Below, in pieces: positions 34,351 through 44,149 of a stretch of DNA of 64,000 nucleotides; within the stretch, counting starts at the first letter, position 1; the number at the start of each line of letters is the position of its first letter. Source of the stretch: Maritimibacter sp. (lineage in GTDB: Bacteria > Pseudomonadota > Alphaproteobacteria > Rhodobacterales > Rhodobacteraceae); contig JAABTN010000001.1 of assembly GCA_011389895.1 (NCBI GenBank), positions 124,001-188,000 of the forward strand, in the 5' to 3' direction. The position numbers were made by a program, and so were the translations under genes. Under the pieces are notes generated by a model. The model had not been told where the DNA came from. It searched no databases and saw only the letters and a program-made list of their open reading frames with translations.

Positions 34351-35271
34351 ATGAATACCGCGACGACACGAGGTCTGGTCATCGGATTGGCGGGCCTGTT
34401 GGCCTTGTCCGCCTGCGAAGATGGGCAAATGCCCGAGTTTCTCCAACCTAAGACCGAGGTGACGCGGGCCGCGACCTCGAACACCACGACCAAGATGGTC
34501 GAGCGTGATGTCGAGGCGCCCGAGATGTTTCAGGCCGCCGACAAGGGGCTTTGGGACGGACGTCCCAGCCTTGGCGGGGTCTGGGTGGCGCACCCGGATG
34601 CGACCAACCCGGAACGTGTGATCATTCGCAATACCTCGAATTCCAAGTTCGTCGTCGGCGTGCTCTATCGCCCGGAACGCCAGCAGCCCGGGCCACCGTT
34701 CCAGGTGTCGTCTGACGCGGCGGAGGCGCTTGAAATGTTGGCCGGGCAGCCCGCCGATCTGAACGTCACCGCGTTGCGCAGCGAAAAATCGCCAGCGGGC
34801 GGCGCGGACGCGGAGGGCGAGGATGCGGCTGCGCAAGAGATCGCATCGGCCCCTTCGGTCGAGAGCGAAGCGCTTGATCCGATCGCCGCTGCGGCCGCCG
34901 CGTTGGACGGGGCCGAAGACAAGACGCCCGGTGCCGGGGCCACCGGGGCTGCTGCGGCGGGGACCACCACGGTCGCCGCGATCGAGGCCGAGACATCGTC
35001 GGGCACCCCGCGCGCGACCCCGCCAAGCGCATCTTCGCTTGCCAAACCCTATATCCAGATCGGAATTTTCTCGGTCCAGAAAAACGCCGATAACACCTCC
35101 GAGAGCATGCGCCAGGCCGGGATGGTGCCCACCACCAAACCGGGTAAGATGAACGGCAAGGATTTCTGGCGGGTGATCGTTGGGCCGGCAGGCTCCAGTG
35201 GCGAACGCGCCCAGCTTCTAAAGAAGATCAAGGAGCTCGGGTTCACCGACGCTTATTACGTGACCAACTGA
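34351..35271 (+). CDS. SPOR-domain lipoprotein
   Basis: The 306-residue protein has a lipoprotein signal with lipobox LSAC (Cys22), then a globular region, a low-complexity Ala/Gly/Thr-rich linker (about residues 150-230), and a C-terminal SPOR domain (PYIQIGIFSVQKNADNT through RVIVGPAGSSGERAQLLKKI). SPOR domains bind denuded septal peptidoglycan, so the protein probably acts in the outer membrane or periplasm at division sites. It precedes dacC by about 30 bases, the conserved cell-wall pairing of Rhodobacterales. Confidence 0.88.
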   Translation: MNTATTRGLVIGLAGLLALSACEDGQMPEFLQPKTEVTRAATSNTTTKMVERDVEAPEMFQAADKGLWDGRPSLGGVWVAHPDATNPERVIIRNTSNSKFVVGVLYRPERQQPGPPFQVSSDAAEALEMLAGQPADLNVTALRSEKSPAGGADAEGEDAAAQEIASAPSVESEALDPIAAAAAALDGAEDKTPGAGATGAAAAGTTTVAAIEAETSSGTPRATPPSASSLAKPYIQIGIFSVQKNADNTSESMRQAGMVPTTKPGKMNGKDFWRVIVGPAGSSGERAQLLKKIKELGFTDAYYVTN

Positions 35272-35302
35272 TCGCGCCCGCGATCGAACGGAGGAGTTGA
35301 GG

Positions 35303-36553
35303 ATGCGCCGTTGTCACGCCACCGCGCGACCGTGGGTGTCGCATTGCGTTTCGCTGTGGATCTCATTGTGCGCTTCACTGTGCCTGTCGGTCGCCGCGCC
35401 CGCGCTGGCGTTCGAGACCGAGGCGGGATCGGCTTTCGTCTTTGATGTGACCACCGACACCGTGCTGCTTGAGAAAAACGCCGAAGTGCCGCTGCCGCCC
35501 GCGTCGATGTCGAAGCTGATGACACTCAACATGCTGTTCGAGGCCCTCGAAGACGGGCGGGTTCAGATGGAGACGCAATTCGCGGTCAGCCAGCGCGCCA
35601 TGGACATGGGTGGCTCAACCATGTTCCTGACCACCGCCGACCGCCCGACGGTGGAAGAGCTGATCAAGGGGATCATCGTCATGTCCGGCAATGACGCCTG
35701 TGTCGTGGTTGCCGAAGGGTTGGCCGGCAGCGAAGAGGCCTTTGCCGAGATGATGACGGAGCGGGCGCGGGCGCTGGGCATGGAGAACTCGACCTTCGCC
35801 AATGCCTCGGGCTGGCCACATCCGTCGCAGCGCATGAGCATGCGGGATCTCGCCATCCTCGCAACCCGGCTGATCGAACAATTCCCTGAGTTATACGATT
35901 ATTTCGCCCTGACCGAGTTTGCCTTTGACGGGCGCGCGCCGGACAACCGGTTCAACCGGAACCCGCTTTTGTCTCTTGGCCTTGGCGCGGACGGCTTGAA
36001 GACCGGCCATACCAGCGAGGCGGGATACGGGCTCGTGGGGTCGGCGGTGCAGGGTGGGCGCCGGGTCGTCTTCGTGATCTCGGGTCTCGACTCCGAGGCT
36101 GCGCGCCAGTCCGAAGCGACCTCGATCCTGAATTGGGCGTTTCGTCAATTCGCCCTGCGAACCCCGGTTCGGGCTGGTGAGATCGTGACGCAGGTGCCGG
36201 TCTGGCTGGGCGACGCGGACACCGTGGCCCTGACCCCGACGCAGGATATCGAGCTTTTGATGCCGGTGACGGTGCGCGAGGGCATTCAAGGCGTTGTTGA
36301 CTGGACCGACCCGGTCGAAGCGCCGATTGCCGCTGGTCAGGAAATCGCCCTCTTCACCGTGTCACGCGACGGGATGAGCGACACGGTCGTGCCGCTTGTC
36401 GCCGCGACCTCGGTGGGGCGGGCGGGGTTTTTGCCACGCTTTGGGGCGGCAGCCGGACAGGTGCTCGACATGGCGCGCGACCTGACGGGGATCGGGGCAG
36501 GCGACGACCGCGCCGGTGATCCCGCCGGGGCCGACCCGGTGGCGGTCAACTGA
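35303..36553 (+). CDS. dacC: D-alanyl-D-alanine carboxypeptidase (PBP5/6 type)
   Basis: The 416-residue periplasmic enzyme has a signal peptide (hydrophobic stretch ending PALAFE), the active-site motifs Ser68-M-S-Lys71 (SxxK), Ser128-Gly-Asn130 and Lys233-Thr-Gly235, and a C-terminal beta-rich PBP5 domain followed by a helix that could anchor it to the membrane. It trims the terminal D-alanine from peptidoglycan pentapeptides. ATG 35303 follows GGAGGAG; a TTG two codons upstream is unlikely. It is transcribed together with the SPOR protein and tmk. Confidence 0.92.
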   Translation: MRRCHATARPWVSHCVSLWISLCASLCLSVAAPALAFETEAGSAFVFDVTTDTVLLEKNAEVPLPPASMSKLMTLNMLFEALEDGRVQMETQFAVSQRAMDMGGSTMFLTTADRPTVEELIKGIIVMSGNDACVVVAEGLAGSEEAFAEMMTERARALGMENSTFANASGWPHPSQRMSMRDLAILATRLIEQFPELYDYFALTEFAFDGRAPDNRFNRNPLLSLGLGADGLKTGHTSEAGYGLVGSAVQGGRRVVFVISGLDSEAARQSEATSILNWAFRQFALRTPVRAGEIVTQVPVWLGDADTVALTPTQDIELLMPVTVREGIQGVVDWTDPVEAPIAAGQEIALFTVSRDGMSDTVVPLVAATSVGRAGFLPRFGAAAGQVLDMARDLTGIGAGDDRAGDPAGADPVAVN

Positions 36554-36558
36554 GCCAC

Positions 36559-37185
36559 ATGGGCGGGGTTTTCATCACGTTTGAAGGGATCGACGGGTCT
36601 GGCAAATCGACACAGGCACGGCTATTGGCCGAAGGTTTGCGCGCGCGCGGCGATGATGTCGTGGCGACGCGCGAACCCGGCGGGTCGCCGGGGGCCGAGG
36701 AAATCCGCGCGCTGGTGCTTGAAGGCGATCCGGACCGCTGGTCGCCCGAAACCGAGATCCTGCTGTTCACCGCGGCCCGGCGCGATCACTTGGAACGCAC
36801 CATCGCTCCGGCCCTGTCGGCGGGAAAGATCGTGGTCTGCGACCGCTTCGCGGATTCCACCCGAATGTATCAGGGCCTGCGCGGCCCGGGCCTGCGCGAG
36901 ACCGTGGACAAGCTGCATAAGCTGATGATCGGGCGTGAACCCGACCTCACCTTCATCATCGACATGGACCCGACCAAGGGTCACGCCCGCGCCAAGGGGC
37001 GCGGCGGCACCGAGGAGCGGTTCGAGGATTTCGGCGCGGCGCTTCAGGAACAGATGCGGGCGGGGTTTCTCGATCTGGCCGAGACCAATCCGTCAAGATG
37101 TGTCGTGATCGACGGCGACCGCGCGCCCGAGGCTGTCGCGCAAGACGTGCTTGGGGTCGCGACCGCACGGATTGCGCAGTCTTGA
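36559..37185 (+). CDS. tmk: Thymidylate kinase
   Basis: The 208-residue kinase has the P-loop GIDGSGKST (10-18), the REPGGSPGAEEIR motif binding dTMP, the VVCDRFADSTRMYQG motif and a lid region (AKGRGGTEERFE). It converts dTMP to dTDP for DNA synthesis. It begins six bases after dacC. In Rhodobacterales the next gene is normally holB, but here it is a glutathione-transferase-like gene on the far side of a 13-base tandem duplication covering the stop codon. Confidence 0.95.
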   Translation: MGGVFITFEGIDGSGKSTQARLLAEGLRARGDDVVATREPGGSPGAEEIRALVLEGDPDRWSPETEILLFTAARRDHLERTIAPALSAGKIVVCDRFADSTRMYQGLRGPGLRETVDKLHKLMIGREPDLTFIIDMDPTKGHARAKGRGGTEERFEDFGAALQEQMRAGFLDLAETNPSRCVVIDGDRAPEAVAQDVLGVATARIAQS

Positions 37186-37199
37186 GGAGCAGTCTTGAG
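37176..37199. repeat. 13-base tandem duplication at the tmk stop codon
   Basis: GCAGTCTTGAG occurs at 37176-37186 and again at 37189-37199, with two bases between copies. The first copy contains the tmk stop codon. It sits at the position where holB would be expected to begin. Confidence 0.8.
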
Positions 37200-37230
37200 A
37201 AGAGGCACGGTGTGACGAACGGAGGGACGC

Positions 37231-37848
37231 ATGATCACGCTTCATGACTACTGGCGCTCATCGGCGAGTTACCGGTTGCGCATTGCCCTGGGTCTCGCCG
37301 GGCTGGAATGGGAGAGGGTGTCGGTCGATCTCGTGGCCGGGGACCAAAATGCGCCTGCGCATCTGGCGCGCAACCCCCAAGGGCTGGTGCCCGTGCTTGA
37401 AATCGACGGGCATAGTTTCACCCAATCCCTCTCAGTGCTCGAATACCTCGACGAGACACGCCACCTCGGGTTCCTGCCCGAGGATGCGGTCGGGCGGCAG
37501 GCCGTGCGCGCCCTTTCCTATGCGATCGCGATGGAGATCCATCCGGTCTGCAACCTGAAGGTCGCCCGGCACGCGGTCGCCGCTGCGGACGGGGCGATCA
37601 GCACGCAAGACTGGATGCAGACCTTTATCGGCCCCGGTCTTTCCGCCTTCGAGGCGATGCTGGGGGAGGGGGCGTATTGCCACGGCGACAGTGTGACCAT
37701 GGCCGATATCTGTCTTGCCCCACAGATCTATAACGCGCACCGCTGGGAGGTTGATTTGGCAGCGATGCCGAAAATCCGTGCCATCGGGCAGCGGCTCGAT
37801 ACCATTCCGGCCTTCGCCGCGGCGCATCCCGACAAGACCTCACGCTAG
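37231..37848 (+). CDS. maiA: Zeta-class glutathione transferase, maleylacetoacetate isomerase type
   Basis: The 205-residue protein has the zeta-GST active-site motif (YWRSSASYRLRIAL, residues 7-20), the NPQGLVPVLEIDG segment and the TQSLSVLEYLDE helix, then an all-helical C-terminal domain with DICLAPQIYNAHRW. Relatives isomerise maleylacetoacetate or maleylpyruvate to the fumaryl form with glutathione. No homogentisate or gentisate genes lie nearby, so the physiological substrate is open. It might act on maleyl compounds made by the ring-cleavage genes, but that is speculation. A GGAGGG element precedes the ATG. Confidence 0.8.
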   Translation: MITLHDYWRSSASYRLRIALGLAGLEWERVSVDLVAGDQNAPAHLARNPQGLVPVLEIDGHSFTQSLSVLEYLDETRHLGFLPEDAVGRQAVRALSYAIAMEIHPVCNLKVARHAVAAADGAISTQDWMQTFIGPGLSAFEAMLGEGAYCHGDSVTMADICLAPQIYNAHRWEVDLAAMPKIRAIGQRLDTIPAFAAAHPDKTSR

Positions 37849-37894
37849 AAAGCGGAGCGTGCGGGCGGGCCCGCGCGCGCAGGGTTCTGTATTG

Positions 37895-37967
37895 CAGGGG
37901 CTTTGCCCCCCGTGGGGCATCCGGGCGGATGCCCCAAGTCCCCCAAGGTATTTAGAAAACGATGAAG
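37895..37967. repeat. Rhodobacteraceae-type extragenic palindromic repeat
   Basis: Two hairpins, GGGGCTTTGCCCC (37897-37909) and GGGGCATCC-GGGC-GGATGCCCC (37914-37935), are followed by CCCCCAAGGTATTTAGAAAA and GATGAAG. I recall this arrangement as a frequent extragenic element in Rhodobacteraceae genomes. It sits between the convergent maiA and paaX genes and ends at the paaX stop codon, so it may also act as a terminator or mRNA-stabilising structure. Confidence 0.7.
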
Positions 37968-37968
37968 A

Positions 37969-38781
37969 TCAGGGTGCGGCGAGCGTGGCAAAACTGTCGA
38001 GGGTGGGGCGGGGCAGGCGGGCAAGCAGGCGGGTGACCTCGCTTCGGGCGCGCGCGCCGGGCCAGTCGCCCAGCACCAGATCGGGCAGGGCCCCGTGGCG
38101 CAACCGCAGCCTGCGCCAGTGGTGCAGGGCGAGGAGCCGAAGGGTCAGCGCATCAAGCGGGTCGGCGGGCACCGTGTCGATCCGGCGCAGGGTTTCGCCA
38201 AGCAGCGCATAGTCCTGCATCAGGTCCGGTGGTGCGATTTCGGCGATGATCCAGGCGGGCGTTTGGTCAGCCTGAAGCGTTTGGACGAGCGCATCCGGCG
38301 GCGCATCGCGATCAGTCGAAAGCGCGAGGCGCGGGGCCAGAAGCGTTGCGTCGTCGGACAGGGCGGTCTCGAAGGCAGCGGCGGGATCGTGCGGATCGCC
38401 AAGGATCAGAAAGACCGGGCGCTTTTCGGGCGCGCCGGTGGCATATAGGATCGGGCGCACCGCCTCGGTCCGGGCCCGTCCGCTTGGGGTCAGCGCGTAG
38501 GAAGAAGACCGCCCTTCGCGCAGGGCCTCGATCCAGCCGTCGCGTTTGAGCCGATGCAGGGCAACGCGCAGCGTCTGGTTGGCAACGCCCATATCGCCCA
38601 TGATCCGCCCCAGCGCCTGTCCGGTGATCCGGTCGTCGGGGTTGCGGCACAGATCGCCCATGATCGTCACGACCATGGACCAGACCTTGATCGGGGCAAA
38701 GGCGATCAGGCCAGTAAAGGCCGGATCACGAAGGGGATCAGGGGTCGGGCCAAGGTCCGGGTCATGGGTGGGGCGGGTCAT
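37969..38781 (-). CDS. paaX: PaaX-family transcriptional regulator of phenylacetate genes
   Basis: The 270-residue protein has the PaaX N-terminal winged helix (KVWSMVVTIMGDL, TGQALGRIMGDMGVANQTLRVALHRLKRDGWI, then SYALTPSGRARTEAVRPILYA) and the larger PaaX C-terminal domain. PaaX proteins repress phenylacetate genes and release DNA on binding phenylacetyl-CoA. It is next to paaZ, transcribed in the same direction after a 32-base gap. A TetR-type PaaR is also encoded in the cluster, so two regulators may act together. Confidence 0.87.
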   Translation of the reverse strand: MTRPTHDPDLGPTPDPLRDPAFTGLIAFAPIKVWSMVVTIMGDLCRNPDDRITGQALGRIMGDMGVANQTLRVALHRLKRDGWIEALREGRSSSYALTPSGRARTEAVRPILYATGAPEKRPVFLILGDPHDPAAAFETALSDDATLLAPRLALSTDRDAPPDALVQTLQADQTPAWIIAEIAPPDLMQDYALLGETLRRIDTVPADPLDALTLRLLALHHWRRLRLRHGALPDLVLGDWPGARARSEVTRLLARLPRPTLDSFATLAAP

Positions 38782-38813
38782 GGGATCAGCTTACGCCCGA
38801 CCCGCCCGTGGTC

Positions 38814-40841
<2,028 letters not shown>

Positions 40842-40885
40842 ATGTCCTCCCTGCACCGGAATCGGTGCTGATGCGTTCCACAAAC

Positions 40886-40914
40886 ATTATTGACCGTCCG
40901 GTCGGTTTAAGCAA
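40886..40914. promoter_or_regulatory. PaaR-type operator within the paaZ promoter, paaZ/paaG divergent region
   Basis: On the minus strand TTGCTT (complement of 40909-40914), 17 bases, then AATAAT (complement of 40886-40891) form a good promoter for paaZ. The spacer contains GACCG-TC-CGGTC (40892-40903), a perfect dyad followed by GG. It matches the dyad near paaJ at 49769-49786 in the pattern GACCr-N2-yGGTCGG. The TetR-family PaaR encoded at 43496 is the likely binder. Confidence 0.65.
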
Positions 40915-40939
40915 CAGTAACCCAAACAGGGAGGAAAAC

Positions 40940-41755
40940 ATGAGCGACACGATTCTCGTGTCCGACCACGGCGATTGGGTGGAAATCACCCTCAACCGCC
41001 CGGATCGGTTGAATTCTTTTACGGAAGAGATGCATCTTGCTCTGCGCACGGCTTTGACGGCGGCGGCAGAGGACGCCAAGCGCGCCGTGCTTTTGACCGG
41101 GGCCGGACGCGGCTTCTGCGCGGGTCAGGATCTGGGCGACCGCGACCCGCGAAAGGCCGAACGCATCGATCTTGGCCATACCGTGCGCACGCTTTGGGCC
41201 CCGCTGGTGCGCCAGATCAGGGCGCTGGAGATGCCGGTTGTCTGCGCGGTGAACGGTGTGGCGGCGGGGGCGGGGTCCAGTCTCGCCTTGGCCTGTGACA
41301 TGGTCTTTGCCAGCGACCGGGCGAAATTCATCCAAAGCTTCGCCAATGTCGGCCTGATCCCCGACACCGGCGGCTCGTTTTCCCTGACCACGCTTGTTGG
41401 GCCTGCACGGGCGCGGGGTCTTGCCCTGACTGCCGAGGCGCTGCCTGCCGACAAGGCGGAAAGCTGGGGATTGATCTGGAAATGCCTGCCTGCGGATAAC
41501 CTGATGGACGTCGTGCGGGCACAGGCCGCCGCCTTTGCAACCGGTCCGACCTTTGGCTATGCCCAGACGAAAAAGGCGATACAGGCGGCCGAGACCAATA
41601 GCATGGATGCCCAGCTCGATCTGGAAGCCGAGTTGATGTTCCAATGCGGGCGCTCGCCTGATTATGCCGAGGGCGTTGGGGCGTTTCTTGACAAGCGCGA
41701 TCCGGTCTTCACCGGGGAGAAACCTGGCAGACCCCCCATGGGGACCCCCGAATGA
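40940..41755 (+). CDS. paaG: PaaG, 1,2-epoxyphenylacetyl-CoA isomerase
   Basis: The 271-residue crotonase-fold enzyme has the oxyanion-hole segments LTGAGRGFCAGQDLGDRD and AVNGVAAGAGSSLALACDM, and SFANVGLIPDTGGS with the PaaG acidic residue. It rearranges ring-1,2-epoxyphenylacetyl-CoA to oxepin-CoA and also isomerises later double bonds. The start follows GGGAGGAAAAC. It begins the paaG-paaI-paaK-paaR operon, in which each start overlaps the previous stop. Confidence 0.92.
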   Translation: MSDTILVSDHGDWVEITLNRPDRLNSFTEEMHLALRTALTAAAEDAKRAVLLTGAGRGFCAGQDLGDRDPRKAERIDLGHTVRTLWAPLVRQIRALEMPVVCAVNGVAAGAGSSLALACDMVFASDRAKFIQSFANVGLIPDTGGSFSLTTLVGPARARGLALTAEALPADKAESWGLIWKCLPADNLMDVVRAQAAAFATGPTFGYAQTKKAIQAAETNSMDAQLDLEAELMFQCGRSPDYAEGVGAFLDKRDPVFTGEKPGRPPMGTPE

Positions 41756-42189
41756 CCCCGTTGGAAAAGGCCGAACGCGCCTGCCATGCCATGTGGGAAC
41801 AAGACGACGCTTCGAAATGGCTGGGGATGGAGCTTGGCGATGTGGACGCGGGGCGCGCGGTCATGACGCTTTTGGTCAAACCGCACCATTGCAACGGGCA
41901 CAAGATCTGTCATGGCGGCGTGATCTTCTCGCTCGCCGACAGCGCCTTTGCCTTTGCCTGCAACAGCCGAAACCAATCGACCGTGGCCCAACATAACCTG
42001 ATCAATTTCCTTGCCCCCGGGAAAGAAGGTGATGTGCTTACCGCCGTGGCCGAGGAAACCTACCTGAAGGGCCGTTCCGGCATTTATGACATTCATGTCG
42101 TGAACCAGCATGGCACCCCGATCGCCGAAATGCGCGGCATGTCCCGCGCCATTCCCGGCACGCTTTTCGACGAGGAGGACGAGAGATGA
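41752..42189 (+). CDS. paaI: PaaI, hotdog-fold acyl-CoA thioesterase
   Basis: The 145-residue hotdog-fold protein has the PaaI active-site segment CHGGVIFSLADSAFAFACNS with the catalytic Asp, and the typical QHNLINFLAPG strand. It hydrolyses phenylacetyl-CoA-derived dead-end thioesters, releasing trapped CoA. It overlaps both neighbours by four bases (ATGA), so its output is coupled to paaG and paaK. Confidence 0.92.
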   Translation: MTPLEKAERACHAMWEQDDASKWLGMELGDVDAGRAVMTLLVKPHHCNGHKICHGGVIFSLADSAFAFACNSRNQSTVAQHNLINFLAPGKEGDVLTAVAEETYLKGRSGIYDIHVVNQHGTPIAEMRGMSRAIPGTLFDEEDER

Positions 42190-43496
42190 AGGACCTGACC
42201 CCCGACCGCGCGACGCTCGACCCGATCGAGATCGCATCCATCGACGAAATTCGCGCGCTGCAACTCGACCGCCTGAAATGGTCGCTGCGCCATGCCTATG
42301 ACAACGTGGCGATGTATCGGCAGCGGTTTGATGCGGCCGGCGTGCATCCCGACGATTTGCACCAGCTCTCGGATCTCGCGAAATTCCCCTTCACCTACAA
42401 GACGGACCTGCGCGACAATTATCCCTTCGGCCTGTTCGCCGTGCCGCGTGAGCAAATCCGGCGCATCCATGCCTCGTCGGGGACCACCGGAAAGCCGACG
42501 GTCGTGGGCTATACCGAAGCCGACCTGTCCAATTGGGCCGATCTTGTCGCGCGGTCGCTGCGCGCCTCGGGCACGCGGCCCGGCGACATCGTGCATAATG
42601 CCTATGGCTACGGGTTGTTCACCGGCGGTCTCGGGGCGCATTACGGTGCCGAACGGCTGGGCGCGACGGTGGTTCCGGTGTCTGGCGGCATGACCGAACG
42701 GCAGGTGACCCTGATCCAGGATTTCAAGCCGACCACCATCCTTGTGACGCCGTCCTACATGCTCAACATCCTTGAGCAATTCCACAAGGCGGGGCTCGAT
42801 CCGCGCGAGTGTTCGCTACAGGTCGGGGTGTTCGGGGCCGAGCCATGGACGGACTCGATGCGCAAGGAGGTCGAGGATGCCTTCGACATGCATGCCGTCG
42901 ATATCTATGGCCTGTCCGAGATCATGGGGCCGGGGGTCGCGAACGAATGCGTCGAGACCAAGGATGGCCCGGTGATCTGGGAGGATCACTTCCTGCCGGA
43001 GATCATCGACCCCGAAACCGGGGCGGTGCTGCCGGATGGCGAATTGGGCGAGTTGGTCTTCACCACGCTGACCAAGGAAGGCCTGCCGATGGTCCGCTAC
43101 CGCACGCGCGACCTGACCCGACTTCTGCCCGGCACGGCGCGCAGCATGCGGCGGATGGAGAAGATCACCGGGCGCTCGGACGACATGATCATCTTGCGCG
43201 GTGTGAACGTGTTCCCGACCCAGATCGAGGAACAGGTGCTTGCCACCGGGGGGCTGTCGGCCCATTTCCAGATCGAGCTTTACAAGTCCGGGCGCATGGA
43301 CGGGATGCGGGTGATGGTCGAGGCCATGCCGGATGCGGCGGACGAAGCCTCGAAAACCGCGTCGGCCCGCATGCTGACCAAGCGGATCAAGGACGTGGTG
43401 GGCATTTCGACCGAGATCCTCGTGGGCGACCCCGGCGATGTGGCGCGATCGGAAGGCAAGGCCAAGCGCGTGCTGGACAATCGGGGGCAGGGCTGA
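42186..43496 (+). CDS. paaK: Phenylacetate-CoA ligase
   Basis: The 436-residue adenylate-forming enzyme has the P-loop-like motif ASSGTTGKPT (about 96-105), YGLSEIMGPGV and the C-terminal RYRTRDLTRLLPG and GRSDDMIILRGVNVFPTQIE motifs. It makes phenylacetyl-CoA from phenylacetate, ATP and CoA, the entry step and the source of the regulator ligand. Length and motifs match the family. Its stop overlaps the paaR start. Confidence 0.95.
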   Translation: MKDLTPDRATLDPIEIASIDEIRALQLDRLKWSLRHAYDNVAMYRQRFDAAGVHPDDLHQLSDLAKFPFTYKTDLRDNYPFGLFAVPREQIRRIHASSGTTGKPTVVGYTEADLSNWADLVARSLRASGTRPGDIVHNAYGYGLFTGGLGAHYGAERLGATVVPVSGGMTERQVTLIQDFKPTTILVTPSYMLNILEQFHKAGLDPRECSLQVGVFGAEPWTDSMRKEVEDAFDMHAVDIYGLSEIMGPGVANECVETKDGPVIWEDHFLPEIIDPETGAVLPDGELGELVFTTLTKEGLPMVRYRTRDLTRLLPGTARSMRRMEKITGRSDDMIILRGVNVFPTQIEEQVLATGGLSAHFQIELYKSGRMDGMRVMVEAMPDAADEASKTASARMLTKRIKDVVGISTEILVGDPGDVARSEGKAKRVLDNRGQG

Positions 43497-44092
43497 TGGC
43501 CCGGTCCATCGCCCGGGACCACGATGAAAAGCGCGCCGCGATCCTGAAATCCGCGGCGCGCGTGTTTGCCAACGAAGGCTACGACCGCGCGTCGATGACC
43601 CGTCTCGCCGCCGAATGCGGGATCTCGAAGGCCAATATCTATCATTACTATACCTCGAAGGACGCGATCCTGTTCGACGTGCTCGACCGTTACCTGTCGG
43701 ACCTGACCGACCGCGTGACCGGTCTGGACCTTGCCACCGTCACGCCGCACGACAGCCTGCGGCAGGTGGTGGTCGAGATCATGCTCGCCTACGAAGGCTC
43801 GGATGACGAGCACCGGGTGCAGGTCAACGGGGTCGAGCTTTTGCCACCTGATGAGCAGAAGGTGCTGAAGGGCTACCAGCGCAAGATCGTCGAATATGTG
43901 TCCGAGATCATTGCCAACGCGGCCCCGGCGGCCTTTGCCGGGGACCCGGCGAAGTTGCGGCAGGCGACCATGGCGCTCTTTGGCATGCTGAACTGGTATT
44001 ACATGTGGAACCCCGGGGCCGGACGGCAGGCGCGCATCGACTATGCCGGGCTTGTCGCCGAAATGACCCTTGGCGGGATCGTCAGCCTGTGA
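43496..44092 (+). CDS. paaR: PaaR, TetR-family regulator of phenylacetate genes
   Basis: The 198-residue protein has a TetR helix-turn-helix (ILKSAARVFANEGYDRASMTRLAAECGISKANIYHYYTSKDAIL, described in parts) and a C-terminal ligand domain. The ATG at 43496 lies within the paaK stop. A much longer frame to the left is the shadow of paaK. TetR-type PaaR repressors respond to phenylacetyl-CoA. Two near-identical dyads, at 40892 and 49769, are suitable targets. It ends the plus-strand operon and is convergent with the paaABCDE operon. Confidence 0.85.
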   Translation: MARSIARDHDEKRAAILKSAARVFANEGYDRASMTRLAAECGISKANIYHYYTSKDAILFDVLDRYLSDLTDRVTGLDLATVTPHDSLRQVVVEIMLAYEGSDDEHRVQVNGVELLPPDEQKVLKGYQRKIVEYVSEIIANAAPAAFAGDPAKLRQATMALFGMLNWYYMWNPGAGRQARIDYAGLVAEMTLGGIVSL

Positions 44093-44149
44093 TGCGCCCT
44101 TGGGCCGACCCGTGGTCGGTGCACGCCGGGGCCCGCACCACCCCTAGTT

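Noticed and set aside
42809-43495. N-terminal extension of PaaR to 427 residues
   Set aside because: The extra part is paaK read in another frame; the TetR domain starts normally at 43496.
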